Below are positions 27,786 through 39,177 of a stretch of DNA of 64,000 nt, piece by piece (within the stretch, counting starts at the first letter, position 1; each line of letters begins with the position of its first letter). The notes beneath the pieces were generated by a model. That model had not been told where the DNA came from, did not search any database, and saw only the letters and a program-made list of their open reading frames with translations. The translations under genes were made by a program, and so were the position numbers. Source of the DNA: Podospora comata (taxonomy: Eukaryota; Ascomycota; Sordariomycetes; Sordariales; Podosporaceae); assembly GCA_017354895.1 (NCBI GenBank), contig CP071493.1, forward strand, positions 7,068,001 to 7,132,000, read 5' to 3'.

Positions 27786-27862
27786 TTCTCTATCGCACAG
27801 TTTTACTGACTGTCATCAAAGCCACGATTGCAGAGAAACAGCAATTGTCATCAGTCCAAAAC

Positions 27863-30460
27863 ATGTCTGGACGTGGCAGAGGTCGCGGCAGAGGTGGTGC
27901 TGGCACCGACACAGGTGCAGGTCGCGCCCGGCGTTCGACTCGACAGGCCGCCGTACAGCAGCAAGAACAAAGTGAGCCCACCCCAAGCATCAACACCCAG
28001 TCTCCTGCTCAGCAGAGCAACCAAGCCATTCCGTCTCAGGATGGGCTCATGGGACCCCCCCCGCCTCCGGGCATTAAGAATGTCCAAGGCCCAAGCGTGT
28101 ACCAGTTCTCACGAAGAGGCGCTCCCCGAAGTGAACGTGGCGGAAGTCTGGCAAGCCTCAACAGCATTGCTGTCAGTGACTCTGTGTACACAGCAATGAC
28201 ATCCCAGGCGGATCATCTGAGTGAGTCGGCCAGCTTGCCCGGTTCTCCCATTGTTGAAGGCGCCGACCTCGATTTGAGCTTCATATTTCCTAGTTTGTTC
28301 TTATTGTTTTAGATTGGGTTTGGTGAACTGGTTGCTGACAATGTTCTAGACACTACCGGACTCCCAGGTGCTGCTCCGGGAACCCCCATACACCCAATTA
28401 ATGTGCCAGTTCGAGCCACAAGTGTCCCGTTTTCTGTGAAGTACGAGACCCCTGGCAAGCGGGCGCGTCAAACTGTGTTCATGACCCGCAGATTACGCGA
28501 CCTCAAAAACACAAGCGTCGAGTTCTTTGAGCATCTCTGCACTGATCAAGACAATGAAGGATGGGAGGAAGCCCATGAGCAGATCCGCTTTATCTATGAT
28601 GCTTTCCGGAGGGTTTACGTTGGTAAGAACAGCGAGCCTACCATCGATCCCTCCTTTGTTCTTGAAGCCATGGGGCACCAGGAAGGCACTCCAGCATGGT
28701 ACGAGGCTTACCGGACTGTTTACCTCGCCAATCTCGCCGCGCTTCTTCAAGACATCCAGACAACGGAGCAGCAGGATTACTTGCCTCTCCTTCAGTCCTG
28801 GGAAGATGACTTTCCCAAGTTTTACATACCAAAGGACCAGGACATTGCAGGTGTTTCTGAGATGGTGATCGATATTCGGACGCAGCTCTCAATCTTCACC
28901 CTCAAGAAGTTCCGACAAGATGGTTCCATCGACTTTCATCCATACGAAAAGATTGCCAAGATTTGGAGCGGCGAGGATGTTTCGGCCAGCAAAGTGGAAG
29001 CTGCCTTGGGAGGAAACCAGGATGAGCTTCAACTGAAACCTGTTGACCCTGAGGACCCCGACTCAGCGCTGCACAGCGAGAGAGCGTGGACGCGGCTCAG
29101 ATCGCTGTGCGAGCACTTTCTCAATCAGCATTTGACGCCTGGTACCGAAGACGCTTTCGACCAAGCACTCAACCAACTTCAGTCCACTTATGACTTCTCT
29201 GAGTTTGTCAAACATCTCCGCGCGTTGGTCGAGGACAGCTTCCTCCGTACCAAGGAGGCTTTGGATGCTGCGGAACTCCCTCTGCCTGGCCAGTCATCCG
29301 ATGTGAGTAGGATTGATTCGCAGATTCAAACCCAACTGGAAGCCGAAATGGCTCAAGATCCTGCTTCGTCATACAACGTCGGCTACCCTTCCTCGTTGCC
29401 GACTTACCCAAGGATCCCCTATCCGGAGTTTAGCCAAGAGTCGAGCCCTGGATTCAGTGATCAGGCGCCGCGAAGCGGTTTCCAGAACGGAGCTATCTAC
29501 GCTCAGTCTGCCGCACAGGTGACGACGACAACCGGCGGTAGGAAGAAACGCGGGGCAGCTGCTGCGGATGCCAGCGGTGACCAGGAGAATACTCAGCCGA
29601 AGAAGCGTGCTAGACGCAAGAAGAATGCCGATGCAGAGTCCGACCCGTCTGCCAACGGCCAAGTCGTTCCTGTCCAGCCGGCTCCCATTCAGTACCCCCC
29701 TCTCCCCGGTACTCAGCTGGAGCCCGATTTTGATGCTCTCACTCAGCGATCCAAGGAGATATCGGCTGCCAATAGGAAGGCCAGAGAGCCGCAAGTGCGC
29801 TCTGCCTGGGTGCGGAATGATGTTCGGGAGTTGGTCAAGGCTGTTCACACATACGGCTGCAAGTGGAGTGTTATCGAGAAGCAAATCAAGGAGGGAAATA
29901 TTCATTTCGAGCGGCCTCGGGATCAGCAGGCCCTCCGTGACAAGGCGCGCTTGCTCAAGCAAGATTTCCTCAAGTAAGTCAGCCTGTCATGGTGATCAGC
30001 ACAATGCCTTGCCACAGATTACTAACGTTCATTTCTCTCCAGGGTCGATGGCGTTCTCCCCAAGGGCTTTGATCTCGTTGTGCTGGGGAAGAAAGAGAGA
30101 GAAGCCGTCAAAGCTTGCGGCAAGAACCCCGACCGCAAAGAATCTGATCTCGATGCCAACGGCCATCCAATCAACACGGAATTTGGCGATTCCGTCACCG
30201 CCGCGGCCCATGCGGCACCTGTTGCGCAGATGGACGCGCTTCCTCCTCCCCCGCCCCACGATCCCCAACTTCTCCAAGGTGCTGTGCATGGCGTGCAGGG
30301 CAACGATATCAGTATGGATGGCGGCCAAGATGGCATGCAAGATAATGGGTTTTCCGAGCACGGTAAATCCGAAGCTGACCCGGTACACGACCCGGCGATG
30401 GACGCCTCTGCCGAAGCTCAGCCTGTGATCTCGGACCTGCAGCCACTTACAACTGTCTAG
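27863..30460 (+). CDS. TRF/Taz1-like telomere-repeat binding factor candidate (Myb), three exons
   Basis: Exons are 27863-28220, 28350-29973 and 30043-30460. Introns have donors GTGAGT and GTAAGT and branches GCTGAC and ACTAAC. The product is about 799 aa. The N-terminus is Arg/Gly-rich (MSGRGRGRGRGG), a nucleic-acid-binding style. Residues about 150-425 are helical and resemble a TRF-homology dimerisation region, e.g. IRTQLSIFTLKKFRQDGSIDF. A basic cluster near 540 (KKRARRKK) is a likely nuclear signal. Near 605-660 lies a single Myb-like module (SAWVRNDVRELVKAVHTYG, then KWSVIEKQ) whose end, RDQQALRDKARLLKQDFLK, recalls the telobox Myb third helix. The tail is acidic and Pro-rich. Telomere binding is inferred from this architecture; it could instead be a related Myb regulator. 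Confidence 0.75.
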
Positions 30461-31163
30461 GACGCAGATTCTATAGCACAGTGGGCGTCGGACATTGGTG
30501 AGCCCAACTAGGGTCGACTTATCCCCTCCATGACCGGTGGTTTGCTGCCAATCCTCTGGTTATAACTACTATGAAGGTTTTTCTTTTCTTTGGTTTTTTT
30601 AAAGTTTTTTACATGGGAACCGTTGGGCGAGAAAAGATGTTGAATAACGTTAATGGGCACCATCGGTAGTATCTCCGTCAACTTTATGCGGACTGGAGAG
30701 GCAGCGAGTATTATTGTTTGTTAAAGTTTGTACCATCAAGGAAACCAAAAAATGGGTGGGAAAACTTGGGGTTTGATAGTTTAGCTAGGAGTTACAGTGT
30801 TTGTAGGGCTTCTTGTCGGAATAACAGCAGTCCACATGGTTATTTGTACAACTGTACTCGGTACTGCATCGTGACATGCTGGCCACCTACGGTTCCCTAA
30901 TCTACAAGTTCAATGCTCTGTTTGATGTCGTCGAAAGGGGCGTGCACGTGACCCCACAATTCGCAACACGGCAGCTGGGGGGCTGGTCTGTGCGTCTCAT
31001 TGTCACCCCCCTGGGCTGTGGGGGCGGTTCGGTGGCCGCTGAATGGCGCGGGCATTGGCCAGCAAGCCATCCATGAATTGGCAACGTCGCGAGTTGGATT
31101 TCGAACTGCTGAGCCCGACTTCCACACAGCTCTACCAGCGCAAACCGTCTCGTTCTGCCCACC
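30461..31163. other. Intergenic between the TRF-like gene and SEC21
   Basis: This contains the TRF-like 3' untranslated region and the SEC21 promoter. No further gene was seen. A tRNA B-box-like GTTCGAAATCC on the minus strand near 31095 lacks a pairing T-arm. Confidence 0.55.
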
Positions 31164-34118
31164 ATGAGCTACGGGAAGAAGGACGAGGATGCCGATACTG
31201 GTCTGGTCAAGATTGACCGGACCCAGGTTTTCCAAGAAGGTAGGAATCAACCGCTGCCGTTGCGTTGTGCAGTGGCCATCAGCTAATTACGAACTGGCGG
31301 TCCGCAGCTCGACTGTTCAACAGCTCCCCCATCCAACCGCGAAGATGCCGCATTCTCTTGACCAAGATCGGCCTGCTCCTCTACACGGGCGAGAAGTTCC
31401 CTACCACGGAAGCAACCACTCTTTTTTTCGGCATCTCGAAGCTCTTCCAGAACAAAGATGCCAGTCTGCGCCAGATGGTCCACCTCATCATCAAGGAGCT
31501 CGCCAGCTCCGCCGAGGACATCATCATGGTCACGAGCACCATCATGAAGGATACTGGAGGCAGTACGGATGCCATCTATCGCCCAAATGCCATCAGAGCG
31601 CTCTGCCGCATTATTGATGTACGAGCTGCGGCGTCCAAGTGTCTCTGCCCAGCTGGCTAACACTCCTAACCAAACAGGCTACCACTGTCCAGTCCATCGA
31701 GCGAGTCCTCAAAACTGCCATCGTCGACAAGAACCCCACCGTTTCCTCTGCCGCTCTCGTTTCGTCGTACCACCTCCTCCCCATCGCCAGAGAAGTCGTC
31801 AAGAGATGGCAAAGCGAGACCCAGGAGGCGGCTGCTAGCACCAAGTCATCCGGTGGCTTCTCGCTCGGCTTCTCTTCGTCTTCAGCCAACCTTCCCGTGA
31901 ACAACTCCACGATGACCCAGTACCACGCCATCGGTCTGTTGTACCAGATGAGGATGCACGACAGGATGGCATTGGTGAAGATGGTGCAGCAGTTCGGTGC
32001 GGCCGGCGCTGTGAAGAACCCCGCCGCCATCGTCATGCTCGTCCGTCTTGCCGCCCAGCTGGCCGAGGAGGATGCCCAGCTCAGGAGGCCGATGATGCAG
32101 CTGCTGGATGGCTGGCTCAGGCATAAGAGCGAGATGGTCAACTTCGAGGCGGCCAAGGCTATCTGCGACATGCGGGATGTCACCGACGCCGAGGTTTCGC
32201 AGGCCGTCCACGTCCTCCAGCTCTTCCTCACCTCTCCTCGCGCTGTCACCAAGTTTGCGGCTCTTCGTATTCTGCACAACATCGCCTCGTTCAAGCCCAA
32301 TGTTGTCAACGTCTGCAACCCCGACATCGAGCTCCTCATCTCCAACAGCAACCGTTCCATTGCTACTTTCGCCATCACCACCCTGCTCAAGACCGGCAAC
32401 GAGGCTAGTGTGGATCGTCTCATGAAGCAAATCTCCGGCTTCATGTCTGAGATCACGGATGAGTTCAAGATTACCATCGTGGAGGCCATCCGCACGCTTT
32501 GCCTCAAGTTTCCTAGCAAGCAGGCCGGCATGCTCCAGTTCCTCAGCGGCGTCCTGCGCGATGAGGGTGGCTATGAGTTCAAGCGCGCCGTGGTGGAGAG
32601 CATGTTTGACCTGATCAAGTTTGTCCCTGAGTCAAAGGAGGAGGCTCTCGCCCATCTATGCGAATTCATCGAGGACTGCGAGTTTACCAAGCTTGCTGTT
32701 CGCATCCTGCATCTCCTTGGTGTGGAAGGCCCCAAGACCTCGCAGCCTACCAAGTACATCCGGTACATCTACAACCGTGTTGTGCTTGAAAACGCCCTTG
32801 TTCGCGCCGCCGCCGTCACCGCGTTGGCCAAGTTCGGTGTTGGCCAGAAGGACCCCGAGGTCAAGCGCAGTGTGGACGTTTTGCTCACCCGCTGCTTGGA
32901 CGATGTGGATGATGAGGTCCGTGATCGTGCTGCGCTCAACCTCAGCCTGATGCACGAGGAGGATGAGTTGGCGACGAGGTTCGTCAAGAACGACAGCATG
33001 TTCTCTCTTCCATACTTTGAGCACCAACTCGTCATGTACGTCACATCTGATGACAAGTCTGTGTTTGACGACTCTTTCGACGTCTCCAAGATCCCAATTG
33101 TCACCCGGGAGCAGGCCGATGCGGAGGACAGGACGAAGAAGCTCACGGCCACCACACCATCGCTCAAGCCACCAAAGACCGGCCCCACCAAGGCTGCTCC
33201 CTCGGCGGCCGACGCCGCGGCTTCTGCTACAGCTACCGCGCAAAAGTATGCCCAGGAGCTTTTGGCCATCCCAGAGCTCAAGGAGTTTGGTGCCGTGCTC
33301 AAATCCTCGCCTGTCGTGGAGCTCACGGAGGCCGAGACCGAGTACGTCGTCAGCGTGGTCAAGCACATCTTTAAGGAGCACGTTGTGCTGCAGTATGAGG
33401 TCAAGAACACGCTTCCCGACACCGTACTAGAAAATGTCTCCGTTGTGGCTACTCCTTCGGACGAGGAAGAGCTGCAAGAGGTGTTTATCATTCAGGCTGA
33501 GAAACTGGCTACGGATGAGCCAGGCAAGATCTATGTTGCGTTCCAGAAGGTGAACGGCGAAGGGGCTCTTCCCATCGCCACCTTCAGCAACGTTCTCAAA
33601 TTCACCAGCAAGGAAATTGATCCCACTACTGGCGAGCCAGAGGAGACTGGGTATGATGACGAGTACGAAGTTTCCGAGTTTGACTTGTCGGGTGCCGATT
33701 ATGTGGTGCCGGCGTTTGCTAGCAACTTTGCGCACATCTGGGAGCAGGTGGGCGCGCAAGGGGACGAGGCTGAGGAGACGCTGCAGCTGAGTGGGATGAA
33801 GAGCATAGCGGGTATGTTTTTTTTCCTCCACTTTTACTACGATATCGTTGGTTTGCTAACATGTTTTTTCTTTTTTTTCTTTTAGATGCCACTGAACAAC
33901 TAGCCAAGGCACTGTCACTCCAGCCTCTGGAGGGCACCGATGTACCAGTCAACCAGACGACACACACGCTCAAGCTGCTGGGCAAGACGGTCGGCGGCGG
34001 CAGGGTGGTGGCCAACGTCAGGATGGCCTACTCATCCAAGACGGGCGTGACAACCAAGATCACGGTGAGGAGCGAGGAGGAGGGTGTGGCGGCTCTTGTT
34101 ATTGGTTCTGTTGCTTAA
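31164..34118 (+). CDS. SEC21: Coatomer subunit gamma (gamma-COP), four exons
   Basis: Gamma-COP is part of the COPI coat F-subcomplex that drives Golgi-to-ER and intra-Golgi retrograde transport. Exons are 31164-31239, 31308-31618, 31678-33811 and 33886-34118, giving about 917 aa, the normal size. The N-terminus MSYGKKDEDADTGLVKIDRTQVFQEARLFNSSPIQPRRCR is typical. Residues about 20-550 form the adaptin-like alpha-solenoid. A linker rich in Ala, Thr and Pro follows. The C-terminal appendage domain (about 620-917) begins near YAQELLAIPELKEFG and ends with SEEEGVAALVIGSVA. Introns have donors GTAGGA, GTACGA, GTATGT with CAG/TAG acceptors. The start follows CCACC, a good initiation context. Confidence 0.97.
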
Positions 34119-35521
34119 TGACCTGTTTGGCGTTATACCTATTTTATTATACTTGGCCGTTGTTGGTTGTTTTTGGTTTGCGTTGGGGTGGGGGGAGGCG
34201 AGGGAAAATTGAAGAGAATTATTAACTACAATGGAGGGTTTCTGTGCAAAGTGAGAGATGAATGGGTGTGTGTTTGGTTACGGAAAATGGAGGGCGGGGG
34301 ATAAAGGTTGACGACTGGTGTGTGACAAAATGCCGAAGTGTAGACATCTGATGAATACAGTGAAAATGGGTGGTTCAACAAGGTACATGCTGGAGAGTGT
34401 GGTGAGTTGATGTTTGACATGTGATGCCGTGTGGTGAGGGGTGAAGTCATTGACAGACGGGGGCCAGATGATCAGCTTGTCGTTGCCAAGGAATCCAGGC
34501 GTTGGGTTGAAGTGCATCATCGGCAAAAAGCCGCTGGCAAAAAGTGGGTTAAGTGATGCATTGGAGATCGATAAGATTGGATAATCCGCGATCCTTGCAC
34601 GGGCCAAGCAACAAGTCAAAAGTGGGGGTTGGGTTTCTCCAACCTCTGAAAGTTTTGAGGAACAAGAACTGTTGTTGGGAATCGAACGGGGTTCTAGAGT
34701 TTGGTTGATCGTCTGTTTTGAGGAGAGGACATAATTAATTGGTTGTTGCCTGCATGAGATGAACTGATTCGGGGTACACGGTTCAGCTGACTGGCGAACC
34801 TTTTGGTGCCGTAGATTTGGACAATGCGGAAGCGGGAATTGTGAGTTGGAAGGGTACGAGAGTAGCAGAAATTGGGACAAAACCCATGACGCACTTTCCC
34901 ACCACCGCATCACATTTCCCTGTTTCCTGGTTGGTTGGTTGGCTCATTTCACCTCTTTTTATTTTCGATATGCGGTAGCAAAGCAAAAGACACGAAACCT
35001 GTCCCTGTCCAAGTCCAGACGGTCGCGATGCGGAACGCGTAACAATCTACTTGCTGCGAAGAAGAAAAGAAAGAAAGAAAACATCTCAAGGAGGGGTCCC
35101 CCCTCTTTCTTCCTTTTCGCATCTTGACCACTGCTTGTGCATGAGAAAGCTCCACTCTGGGCATTCTTTGCTTTCTCCAGTCTTCTTGCCCCGAGTTGAG
35201 GAGCTGCTCTTCTCCTCTCCCCTCTTTTACGTCCCCGAGATCGCCGGTTGTTGTGTTTTCTCTTTTTTTTCTTTTTTCTCTTCTGCCGGTTTTCTCTTCC
35301 GCCGGTTTTCTCTTCCAGCCGGAAAAGGGCCTCTCTTCAGCAGTAAGGGAGCACAACAACAGGCGCGACGCAAGTGTCTGCGAGAAGCCATCTCCCAGCA
35401 CAAATCAACAAAGAACACGCCGCCATAAACCCCGTCATAACCTCGACTCCTCTTCCCGACCGAAAACAACCACAACTCCTCCCGCTGACGAAGCCGCTTC
35501 CGAGCGCACCTTTTACCGACC
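34119..35521. other. Intergenic between SEC21 and the phosphotransferase gene
   Basis: This holds the SEC21 3' end and the promoter and leader of the next plus-strand gene. CT-rich stretches (about 35100-35330) resemble fungal promoter pyrimidine tracts. The long minus-strand frame at 34278-34913 has no protein-like features and is not called. Confidence 0.5.
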
Positions 35522-36787
35522 ATGGTCTACGTCCGTCAAGAGCGGCTCCCGGCCCTCAAGCAATACAAGTACTCCTCGGTCGACCACTCCCTCGTCTCGA
35601 AATATATCCTCAAGCCCTTTTACACCAACGTTGTGATCAAACTGTTCCCCCTGTCCATGGCCCCCAACCTGATCACCCTGACGGGCTTCATGTTTGTCGT
35701 CGCCAACTTTTTGACCCTGCTCTGGTACAACCCCACGCTTGACCAAGACTGCCCGTCGTGGGTGTACTACTCCTGGGCTGCCGGCCTCTTCCTCTACCAG
35801 ACCTTTGACGCGGTTGACGGGACCCAGGCAAGAAGGACGAAGCAGTCTGGCCCGCTGGGCGAGCTGTTCGATCACGGCGTTGACGCGCTGAACACGAGTT
35901 TGGAGGTGCTGATTTTTGCGGCGTCGCAGAACATGGGGCAGTCTTGGAAGACGGTCGCGACGCTGTTTGCGAGCTTGTTGACGTTTTATGTCCAGACCTG
36001 GGATGAGTACCACACCAAGACTCTGACGCTCGGGATTGTCAACGGGCCGGTGGAGGGGATTTTGATTCTGGTGGGAGTGTATGCCTTGACGGGTTACAAG
36101 GGGGGGGCGAGTTTCTGGCAGCAGGGGATGCTGGCTGCTGTCGGCATCCCGCAGGAGATTTTGGGCCTGACGATCCCCGAGGGGGTTTATAACATGAACT
36201 TTACCGAGTGGTACATGGTTCAGGGAACGGTTGTGTTGGTTTACAACACTGTCGAGTCGGCGAGGAATGTGATTCGGGCGAGGAGGGCGAAGGGGGACAA
36301 GTCGCGGTATGCTCTGGTCGGGCTGGGACCATTCTTCGCGGCATGGGGGCTGATTGTGGCTTATCTGTGGTTGCAGCCGGGGATTTTGAGGGGGCATTTG
36401 GTTCCTTTTGCGCTGTTTGCCGGGTTGGTGAATGCGTATAGCGTGGGACAGATGATCACGGCGCATTTGGTCAAGTTAGATTTCCCCTACTGGAACGTCA
36501 TGGTCATCCCTCTGGGCTTTGGGGTGGTGGATTCGCTTGGGCCGTTGCTGCTGAAGAATAGCCCTATTCCTGGCCTGGGGTGGCCGAGTGCCCTCGGGGA
36601 TGGGGTGTATCAGGTTGCGTACATGTTCTGCATGCTGGGGATGGCGGTGGGTGTGTATGGGAGTTTTGTGGTGGATGTGATTGTGACGATTTGCGACTAC
36701 TTGGACATTTGGTGCTTGACGATTAAGCACCCGTATGTTCCTGAGGAGGAGGACGAGAGCAACGGGGAGTTGAAGAAGAAGAATTGA
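35522..36787 (+). CDS. CPT1: Choline/ethanolamine phosphotransferase (Kennedy pathway)
   Basis: This is a single exon of 421 aa starting MVYVRQERLPALKQYKYSSVDHS in good context (CGACCATGG). The protein transfers phosphocholine or phosphoethanolamine from the CDP-alcohol to diacylglycerol in the ER (or related) membrane, the last step in making PC or PE. The CDP-alcohol phosphotransferase motif DG(x)2AR(x)8G(x)3D(x)3D is complete at about residues 99-122: DGTQARR, then GPLGELFDHGVD. Around it are about eight to ten membrane segments. The tail is short and charged (EEEDESNGELKKKN). Yeast CPT1 and EPT1 are close paralogues, and headgroup choice cannot be told by eye. A filamentous fungus often has one dual-specific enzyme. 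Confidence 0.95.
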   Translation: MVYVRQERLPALKQYKYSSVDHSLVSKYILKPFYTNVVIKLFPLSMAPNLITLTGFMFVVANFLTLLWYNPTLDQDCPSWVYYSWAAGLFLYQTFDAVDGTQARRTKQSGPLGELFDHGVDALNTSLEVLIFAASQNMGQSWKTVATLFASLLTFYVQTWDEYHTKTLTLGIVNGPVEGILILVGVYALTGYKGGASFWQQGMLAAVGIPQEILGLTIPEGVYNMNFTEWYMVQGTVVLVYNTVESARNVIRARRAKGDKSRYALVGLGPFFAAWGLIVAYLWLQPGILRGHLVPFALFAGLVNAYSVGQMITAHLVKLDFPYWNVMVIPLGFGVVDSLGPLLLKNSPIPGLGWPSALGDGVYQVAYMFCMLGMAVGVYGSFVVDVIVTICDYLDIWCLTIKHPYVPEEEDESNGELKKKN

Positions 36788-37714
36788 GCGGGGAGGGGAA
36801 AGTGAAGTTGAACTCGGTGGGTTGGGAGGTGGAAGGGGCGAGACAGGAAGACGGAAACTGGGTTATCCTAATGGTATACACAGGAAGAGGCACATGGTGG
36901 CGTATGAGGGAGGCGGTTTGAGAACCATTTTCGTTTTGGCCTGATCAGTTTGACCGGCAAAACATTGCAACACAACAACATGACGATTTGATACCTCTGT
37001 AGTTTTTTTTGTTGTTTTTTTTATGACGAATCTGGCTTTGGTGTTTCATGGGAGGGTATATATAGACGGATAGCCTAGCTTAGCTTACTTTAGCTTAGCT
37101 GAGCCTTTGCTTGGGGGCGAAGGAGAAACGGTCATTTTTGAACAACTTCATCATCTCAACGCTTGCATAGTGGTCTGCCTTTTGTCTTTTGTGCCCAAGA
37201 GTTTTTCAATTTTCAAATCATCCCTATCTAGTGAGATCGAAAGCCACTTCAAAACATCATATGAGATTCAATATATGCCCAGCTTTGGATCGGCAATATC
37301 CAAACACAAAGCATGGAGGAACGAAGTTCAAAAAGAATGCGAGTGCCTCTCCCCCGCTCCCACCCATATTCACAATGTTGAAGTTTATAAAAAAAAAAAA
37401 AGAAATAAAGAAAGAAAAAAAGAAAAAAAAAGAAAAAAAAGAATGCAACCCAATAAACGCCCCTTATTTACCCTCTTGCCCAACCACATACCGTCCAGCC
37501 CAACCATCGTGCTCTCCCGAAAAACCGCTGCCAACCGACCCATAACCCGGGACCCCTTATAACGCCAAAAAGCTCAACCCAGTTCGTTTTTAGTGTACTG
37601 TGTGATATATGCTGGGTGACAGACTGATTTTCTTGCGTGTACGTAAAGAGAGTTGGGTGTTGTGTCGGTCATAATCTTCGTAAAAAACTCGGCAAATCAT
37701 ACAACGCTGTTGAA
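36788..37714. other. Intergenic, convergent tails
   Basis: Downstream region shared by the phosphotransferase gene (plus) and kapC (minus). It holds a TAGCTTAGCTTA-type short repeat near 37074-37100 and an A-rich tract at about 37388-37441. No gene was recognised. Confidence 0.5.
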
Positions 37715-39053
37715 TCAAAGAAGCTCGTCGCTCCCACTGGCCACACTCTGCTCGATGGCCATGAGAATGGCCTTTTCCTCAAACACCGGGCCTTGGCCAT
37801 CGCACTTGGCCAGAGGCTTGATCCGTTCGCTGACTGCTCCGATATCAACCAGTCCACGCCGGAAGAGATCATGGCTGATGATTAGCTCCCACGTTGCGCC
37901 TGCAGCGAGAAGACGTTCGCCGCTGTCACTGGTCACTATCCTGTGGCTTGGAGTCTTGTTGGCGTGGTTCTGGAGGACGTTGGAGTAAAAGTCGGTTGGG
38001 TTGTACGACATGGGACCTGTCACGACTGGTGAGGCGCTGTTCCTGCCGGGCGACCCACCGCCGTTAGCACTGGATGTCGCCCGCAGGATCTCGAGCTCGG
38101 TCATCTTCTGCTGCAGTTCCTTCTTCAGGCGCTCATTCTCGGTCGCCGTCTCCTGCTCCCTTTGCTCGGTTTGTTGCAGGCGGTTTTCGAGGTCCTTGAC
38201 GTGGCGTTCCTTGCGCTCGCGGAAGGCTCGTTGACTACAGACAAGGTCAGCAAGGTCGTGTGCATCAATGATGGGACGGGACCGCAAGCACGGCGGACAT
38301 CCCGTCCGATGTGTTCATCCTGGGAGCCGACAGGAGGGTTGGTGCAACAAAGGACGGAGCCGGAGTATCACATACGCTGCACGGTTTTGAGCTTTGCGCC
38401 TCGACTGGGCTGGGGTCAGGTCATCCTCTTCCGAATTGGAGCCTTGTTGCCGACGGCTCTGCTCGTCAAAGTCTATCTTGGAGAGAGGCAGGATCTCAAC
38501 GGTAGGGGGCCGCGCCTGCGGGACGGCGCCATTGATGGGGCCCGGCTGCACAGGTGCAGGAATGGGAGCCTGACCCGGCGGCGTGGGTGGACCCGGGAAG
38601 GTCTGCGCAGGATTGAATTGGACGTAGTTGTCGAAGTTCTGGAACTGCTCATGAGGGATGCCGTTGGGGTATTGCTCGTAGACCTCCTGAGTAATCATTG
38701 TGTAAGCCTCTCGTACGCAACGGCCAATGCGCGCTACTGCCCACGGATGGCGGGCAAATGCGGAGACCATAAGACCAGACAGCCACACAAAAGCGAGCCC
38801 AAGTCCAGCCTGTCGGAGTACAACAAGCCGGACGCTTCCTCTTCCTCGTCCTCGTCCTCGTCCTGGTCCTCTTCCTCCGCTTCGTCCCTGCGCCGTCCAG
38901 ACTTCAGACCGAAATGCAACCTACCGGAGGTGAGGTGGTGTTGAAGTCGTCCGACGCTACCGATGTGGAATGCGCCGGAGTGAGGGGAGGAGGGATCCCC
39001 ATGAATTGGTAGGGCTGAGAGCCACCAAAGTACGCGGTATGTGTGAAATCCAT
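37715..39053 (-). CDS. kapC: bZIP transcription factor KapC-like (Yap/AP-1 class), three exons
   Basis: Exons are 39053-38925, 38686-38376 and 38234-37715, giving about 319 aa. The N-terminus MDFTHTAYFGGSQPYQFMG with ...DDFNTTSPP, the Pro/Gln-rich middle, and DLTPAQSRRKAQNRAAQRAFRERKERHVKDLE match KapC-type fungal bZIP factors. The basic region NRAAQRAFRERK is of the Yap class. It is followed by a leucine zipper (LENRL, then ENERLKKEL, then ELEIL). The second intron splits the basic region within the codon of the Ala before QRAF. The C-terminal part (SNVLQNHANKTPSHRIVTSDSG...) is less charged. It is probably a nuclear regulator; its targets are unknown here. Intron 1 (238 bp) is longer than its neighbours, and its acceptor (TACTCAG) is chosen by phase and family fit. 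Confidence 0.93.
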
Positions 39054-39146
39054 AGCGGCCGTTGTCCGTTGAAGAATAGAGATCACACTATCCGCTTAGA
39101 CTAGTATATAAGAGATGTGTCTGGTGCAGTGAGGGGATCCGGCCGA

Positions 39147-39177
<31 letters not shown>

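Larger units (their letters stand above)
26543..27862. other. Divergent intergenic region between GDT1 and the TRF-like gene
   Basis: This is a shared upstream region for GDT1 (minus) and the TRF-like gene (plus). Two telobox-like motifs lie on the TRF-like side. An in-frame alternative start at 27646 with an intron at 27767-27833 could add about 50 residues to the TRF-like protein. Confidence 0.5.

Noticed and set aside
31080-31160. tRNA-like B-box (GTTCGAAATCC) and A-box-like GCGCTGGTAGAGC on the minus strand
   Set aside because: The bases around the B-box do not form a T-stem or acceptor stem, and the segment is the SEC21 promoter and leader.
34278-34913. 211-codon open frame on the minus strand
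   Set aside because: No domain, odd composition, no partner exons; it overlaps SEC21 downstream DNA. Chance frame is likelier.
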